Below, piece by piece: positions 62,701 to 64,000 of a DNA stretch of 64,000 bases. The stretch spans positions 1 to 64,000 of the forward strand of contig JAFRAC010000009.1 in NCBI GenBank assembly GCA_017405595.1, in the 5' to 3' direction. A program made the translations under genes and the position numbers. The stretch is from Thermoguttaceae bacterium. Its GTDB lineage: Bacteria; Planctomycetota; Planctomycetia; Pirellulales; Thermoguttaceae. The first letter of the stretch is position 1. Each line of letters begins with the position of its first letter. The notes beneath the pieces are model-generated. The model made no database searches and was not told the DNA's origin. It saw only the letters and a program-made list of their open reading frames with translations.

Positions 62701-64000
62701 AGTATTCCGAAAACGGAATAGACTGGATAACGGTTACAGCCTATGATACGAGTGCTGTGGTTAGTGACCTGGCCTTTGGCGCTGACGTGACTTATCGTGT
62801 TCGCGCGCTGGGAACCGGTTCTTATGCGGCTTCGGAATGGAGCGTTGAGAAGACATTTAATGTCTGTCCGATGGACATCAACGGGGATGGCGATATTTCT
62901 AGCAGTGACCGTGTGCTTTTGGCGTCCGCCTGGCTTACCGAAGAGGGAGATGATGGGTTCCTGTATGCCGCCGATATCAATGCCGACGGTGATGTTTCTA
63001 ACAGTGATAGAGCTCTCCTCTCCAATAACTGGCTTGGTGAGATCGGAGACGATGACTTGGTTTATCCTAACCCGAAACCGACAACCCCGATTCATGTTAT
63101 GGACGTTGATATTGATATTACCAATCTCAACAGTAACCCCGATTCAATCTATACGATTTACCTTGATTTCGACGGCAATACAACAACCACATGGACCAAT
63201 AACGTGAATGAGGGCGCGTCCATCGTAACTCCACGGTTTACGATTGACGGCGATACATCGAAAACGTCGTTTACCGATGTGGAAAAAGTGGCCATCTATC
63301 AAATTTGGCAGGGTGTTGCCGAAGATTTTATGCCATTCGATGTAAATGTGACGACGGCTGAGCCTTCACAGGCGGATTTTCTTGCAGGACGGGCACAAAG
63401 AGTTGCCATTGGAGGGAGTAACAAAGATTGGTATAGCAAATCAGCATCTAATACAACAGGTGTATCATATATAGGTTCATTCTCATGGCATGAAGACAAT
63501 CCCAACTTTGTTTTTTCGGAATGCTTTATTGATTCGAATCGAACGAGCGTGGACGCGGCTTCGTTAGCAGCGACTGTTTCTCATGAAGTAGGCCACGCGC
63601 TTGGATTGCGTCACATGGGATACTATGTAAACGGAAAACAACATGAGTATTTTGGGGGCGCAAACGGCTGGGGACCGCTCATGGGCAATCCCGATGGGGA
63701 GGATGTTACGCAATGGAGTCGAGGGGATTATCAGAGCGCAACCCGTGTTGAGGACGAGCTTGAAATCATAACCACGCAAAACGGATTCGGATACCGCGAC
63801 GATGATTATGCAGATTCTTTTAATGGGGCAGCAACGTTAACTATTATCAGCGGTGTAGGTGAAATATCAGGAATCATTGAACGAAATACCGATATTGATT
63901 ACTTCACATTCCAATCCGATGGTTCAGAACTGCAATTCAGAATCGGCGGAATCAAAAACGTAACGAATCTTGATGTCTTGATTACTGTTTACAATTCAAA
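56754..64000 (+). CDS. Giant multidomain exoprotein (beta-helix, lipase-like, CARDB, FnIII, dockerin, zinc protease), cut by window edge
   Basis: Reading from the ATG at 56754, I followed this frame to the window end (over 2400 residues) and met no stop. It begins CKLHVESLEERTLLAVVAGG, like the protein at 48844. In order: right-handed beta-helix (about 60-500); two Ig-like repeats (about 518 and 661, YELKNVEWTI and YELKNMEWRI); a lipase-like alpha/beta-hydrolase with GYSLGAA at 1064-1070; a CARDB-type domain (about 1820-1940); FnIII (about 1946-2033); an internal dockerin (DINGDGDISSSDRVLLASAW; about 2038-2100); a reprolysin-like zinc protease HEVGHALGLRH at 2277-2287 with PLMG following; then the start of a PPC-type domain. 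It is A+T-richer than the rest of the window, hinting at transfer. Confidence 0.85.
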   Translation, partial: MKNCKLHVESLEERTLLAVVAGGEESAVALVAPPEPTEGTIVVSSLTQAALQSAINSAPTGSTITFAKSGTITLTGTQLEISKSITIDASSVGGITINANQKSRVFYVSEGASVELNSLTITGGKVCGGNTYVYGDNDGLGGGIYSVGTLTLTHCSVTGNTAEGCCNNTSGGGYGGGIYSTGAITLTDCAVTGNTAKGDRKEGYERNGSGVGGAIFNEGPLTLIDCSVTGNTAEGDLHASGGGICCYDTLTLTNCTIEGNTALIHAQGHSGQPTIGSAYGGGIYSLFSLTTLTNCTVAGNAVRLQQQGKNHGWVYCGGGGIYSPDIRCVNSSITDNSVEGNAADVDGNYTIIVCRGGGIEDLGSLTLTNCTVAGNTVKSPHDGWCGGIYAYAGYFYNTILVQNTASSGANDLSAGYEIISEGITTGVVGEYYAYNTLSSFADWTESTKCPIYNPSRPLFTNSESGDYTLTERSQAIDQGNSSYISGYNDDLNGNPRIVRGIVDLGAYEYQLETIVPDIYVEQITIPNAETPIFAGEEVRLIATIKENTKEHNLNDYELKNVEWTIRKLDEHGENSEIVKRDIVVVNSDRWAKVTISPDEWEIHYTGWQPQVGDHGEYIITAKLNYKVKGNNWSTDYSQLTFSSEASLCNFEVKPNEQPDVTVENITISCNDPVTAKNHPDWGPVVGKYVRIVATIQENTEYHDFSDYELKNMEWRIEKLNSLGDVVETVKTDIVSATSNRWAKVTLSDDKWEIHYTGWLPKKGDHGSYKITCNLNYEVKGTNWVSTLFSETFSSSQTLDEAKVDVTEYAVAWAKPKWDKNGSLVRDFNDDVSTLAYDYLFHVTVDREWYENIYLANTGNKKTKQTLISKKLGLGADGITYCVPSDSCYLVFGAAGKDGKIDNFYDLLATEWSILSTPNREKGCYTILFDYSDPEALLKQDDFDNWQEGHRATVGNPKFDMSKPESVSNQKWIQTGYFVEKEFNTSSGLDAFGLSPIDDNRSPVLLFPGTDTRFEEQTGYSWLADALSDANPDGVGYDQYSEKRVEMESWAVAQRTSGSLVNIYGYSLGAALSQWFVANYHGSIGEVELYNAPGISREAVDYYKNRHHSFEGVTYHIAIGDLVSMAGEAYLPGGTVYLYTNSNQDYSCIDYHLAPMVTRDAFAFTKIKGSNLIKDNVYKNTATRVAEISSEEFGSYWFNYNSSKYYDTFIEPTIETLIHLFKPSLNIPISLMKQRVPFSHNLFVRGTTEYERSHVGLQRTLMCAEYAIRSWDLVSKMSSNPLCPPSLVFFAQLLANSTTGAALGSFVRNVIDAKKPVDLSLSHDWTLKYINENLYGSGNVQGSPMVTIRTPDGISTKAFVSYAGYGLDEISVNPGLFYFWNSENYKVGSASIWLPNENNGTLSFTASDGSAPIDVYRDTDYMLSGNVNAIFGSAESSNKMAEFNISSIEAAASSSTWNISDIKLYYNGKIIAELGSDDHEFTATKRGKRLTGNSDLTLTIYDYVLNSTGTDYDLVRSERTFSDSTLTFVSGLQKDLIRISTDSENGALMFQYSEGNVPILMIGSTFYSYNPSMNDWHTTASKPVVPQLPQEAILPDPQPTGLSGSVTANASGYEISVKIPKSTFDSYSLVSFYMDSNNSGFDGDYITSLAKSDMTFSDGCYTYSFDLSETDVEPGAYYLCAHGDFEGEEQSVYSNSFSLTRPLRALTLSETTCQFSDTNIGTVDDSIVKQFTVTNSGETDVTFVIAMAEDSNYLDFLCTAQLPDGSYLTTPTVTLSPGETLSLDIYFVPQTVGDKAAAISLLSDSDDSELGTISITGKALEMLPADLETSAADATVSPQSVCAGDAFDVSCTIFNNSANTADCSSVSFYASQDASDITAGTLIGIVDISEWLLSGESKTVTLSFDSFPQLAAGNYYIGWVVECSNDSNLSDNSAVLTKTIRVLDGQLAVPTIQTGTGNNYVSYGANRHQIIWNGVDNASKYELQYSENGIDWITVTAYDTSAVVSDLAFGADVTYRVRALGTGSYAASEWSVEKTFNVCPMDINGDGDISSSDRVLLASAWLTEEGDDGFLYAADINADGDVSNSDRALLSNNWLGEIGDDDLVYPNPKPTTPIHVMDVDIDITNLNSNPDSIYTIYLDFDGNTTTTWTNNVNEGASIVTPRFTIDGDTSKTSFTDVEKVAIYQIWQGVAEDFMPFDVNVTTAEPSQADFLAGRAQRVAIGGSNKDWYSKSASNTTGVSYIGSFSWHEDNPNFVFSECFIDSNRTSVDAASLAATVSHEVGHALGLRHMGYYVNGKQHEYFGGANGWGPLMGNPDGEDVTQWSRGDYQSATRVEDELEIITTQNGFGYRDDDYADSFNGAATLTIISGVGEISGIIERNTDIDYFTFQSDGSELQFRIGGIKNVTNLDVLITVYNS

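Overview
The window looks like a chromosomal segment of an anaerobic, gut- or sediment-type planctomycete of the Pirellulales/Thermoguttaceae kind; this placement is inferred. The evidence is two very large secreted proteins that begin with the planctomycetal N-terminal motif LESLEERTLLAV and carry dockerin repeats, a BBP2/OmpL-type porin, an HzsA-like c-type cytochrome, a tricorn-type S41 protease, and oxygen-sensitive enzymes (CODH-like protein, [FeFe] hydrogenase). Most of the window is G+C-rich. From about 55.8 kb to the right edge it is visibly A+T-richer.

Layout. 0-15 kb: mutY/hflX, a porin, a free-standing RNA polymerase alpha C-terminal domain, a DUF3592 membrane protein, a sodium/solute symporter, an MBL-fold hydrolase, a lipoprotein, a large protein with a sigma region 4 helix-turn-helix, and a cluster of three related secreted proteins of which two are recent tandem duplicates. 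15-21.6 kb: a two-gene operon of a YhaN/SbcC-like ATPase and an SbcD/Mre11-like partner whose metal-binding motifs are all altered. 21.8-27.7 kb: gltP-type carrier, glgB, a lipoprotein and an AAA/DUF4143 ATPase. 27.8-35 kb: a tricorn-like protease and an HzsA-like dihaem protein, separated and flanked by three copies of a structured two-hairpin repeat.

35-48.6 kb is the most striking part, a sulfur-metabolism locus bounded on both sides by Rrf2 regulators with the same C-x7-C-x5-C cluster motif. It holds cysK, metY, an operon of a sulfonate/nitrate/taurine-type ABC importer with a deviant CODH-like protein (one C-cluster cysteine replaced by Asp), a MoaD-ThiF-rhodanese fusion containing a ladder of 16 cysteines, a family 2A-type encapsulin shell, and a SufS-type cysteine desulfurase with a long N-terminal cargo-like extension. 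Both Rrf2 promoters and the ABC/CODH-like promoter share the sequence AATCC[CT]ATCGG, suggesting one regulon. I infer that desulfurase inside the shell makes persulfide sulfur that the cysteine-rich E1-rhodanese protein stores or relays, with uptake and cysteine/homocysteine synthesis adjusted by the Rrf2 proteins.

48.8-64 kb: a beta-helix/dockerin exoprotein, a Tat-exported single-chain [FeFe] hydrogenase, tRNA-Phe (with a 20-bp copy of its 3' end 7 kb away), a mostly empty A+T-rich stretch, and a giant exoprotein (beta-helix, lipase-like, CARDB, FnIII, dockerin, zinc protease) running off the window. I saw no transposase, integrase, CRISPR array or rRNA gene.
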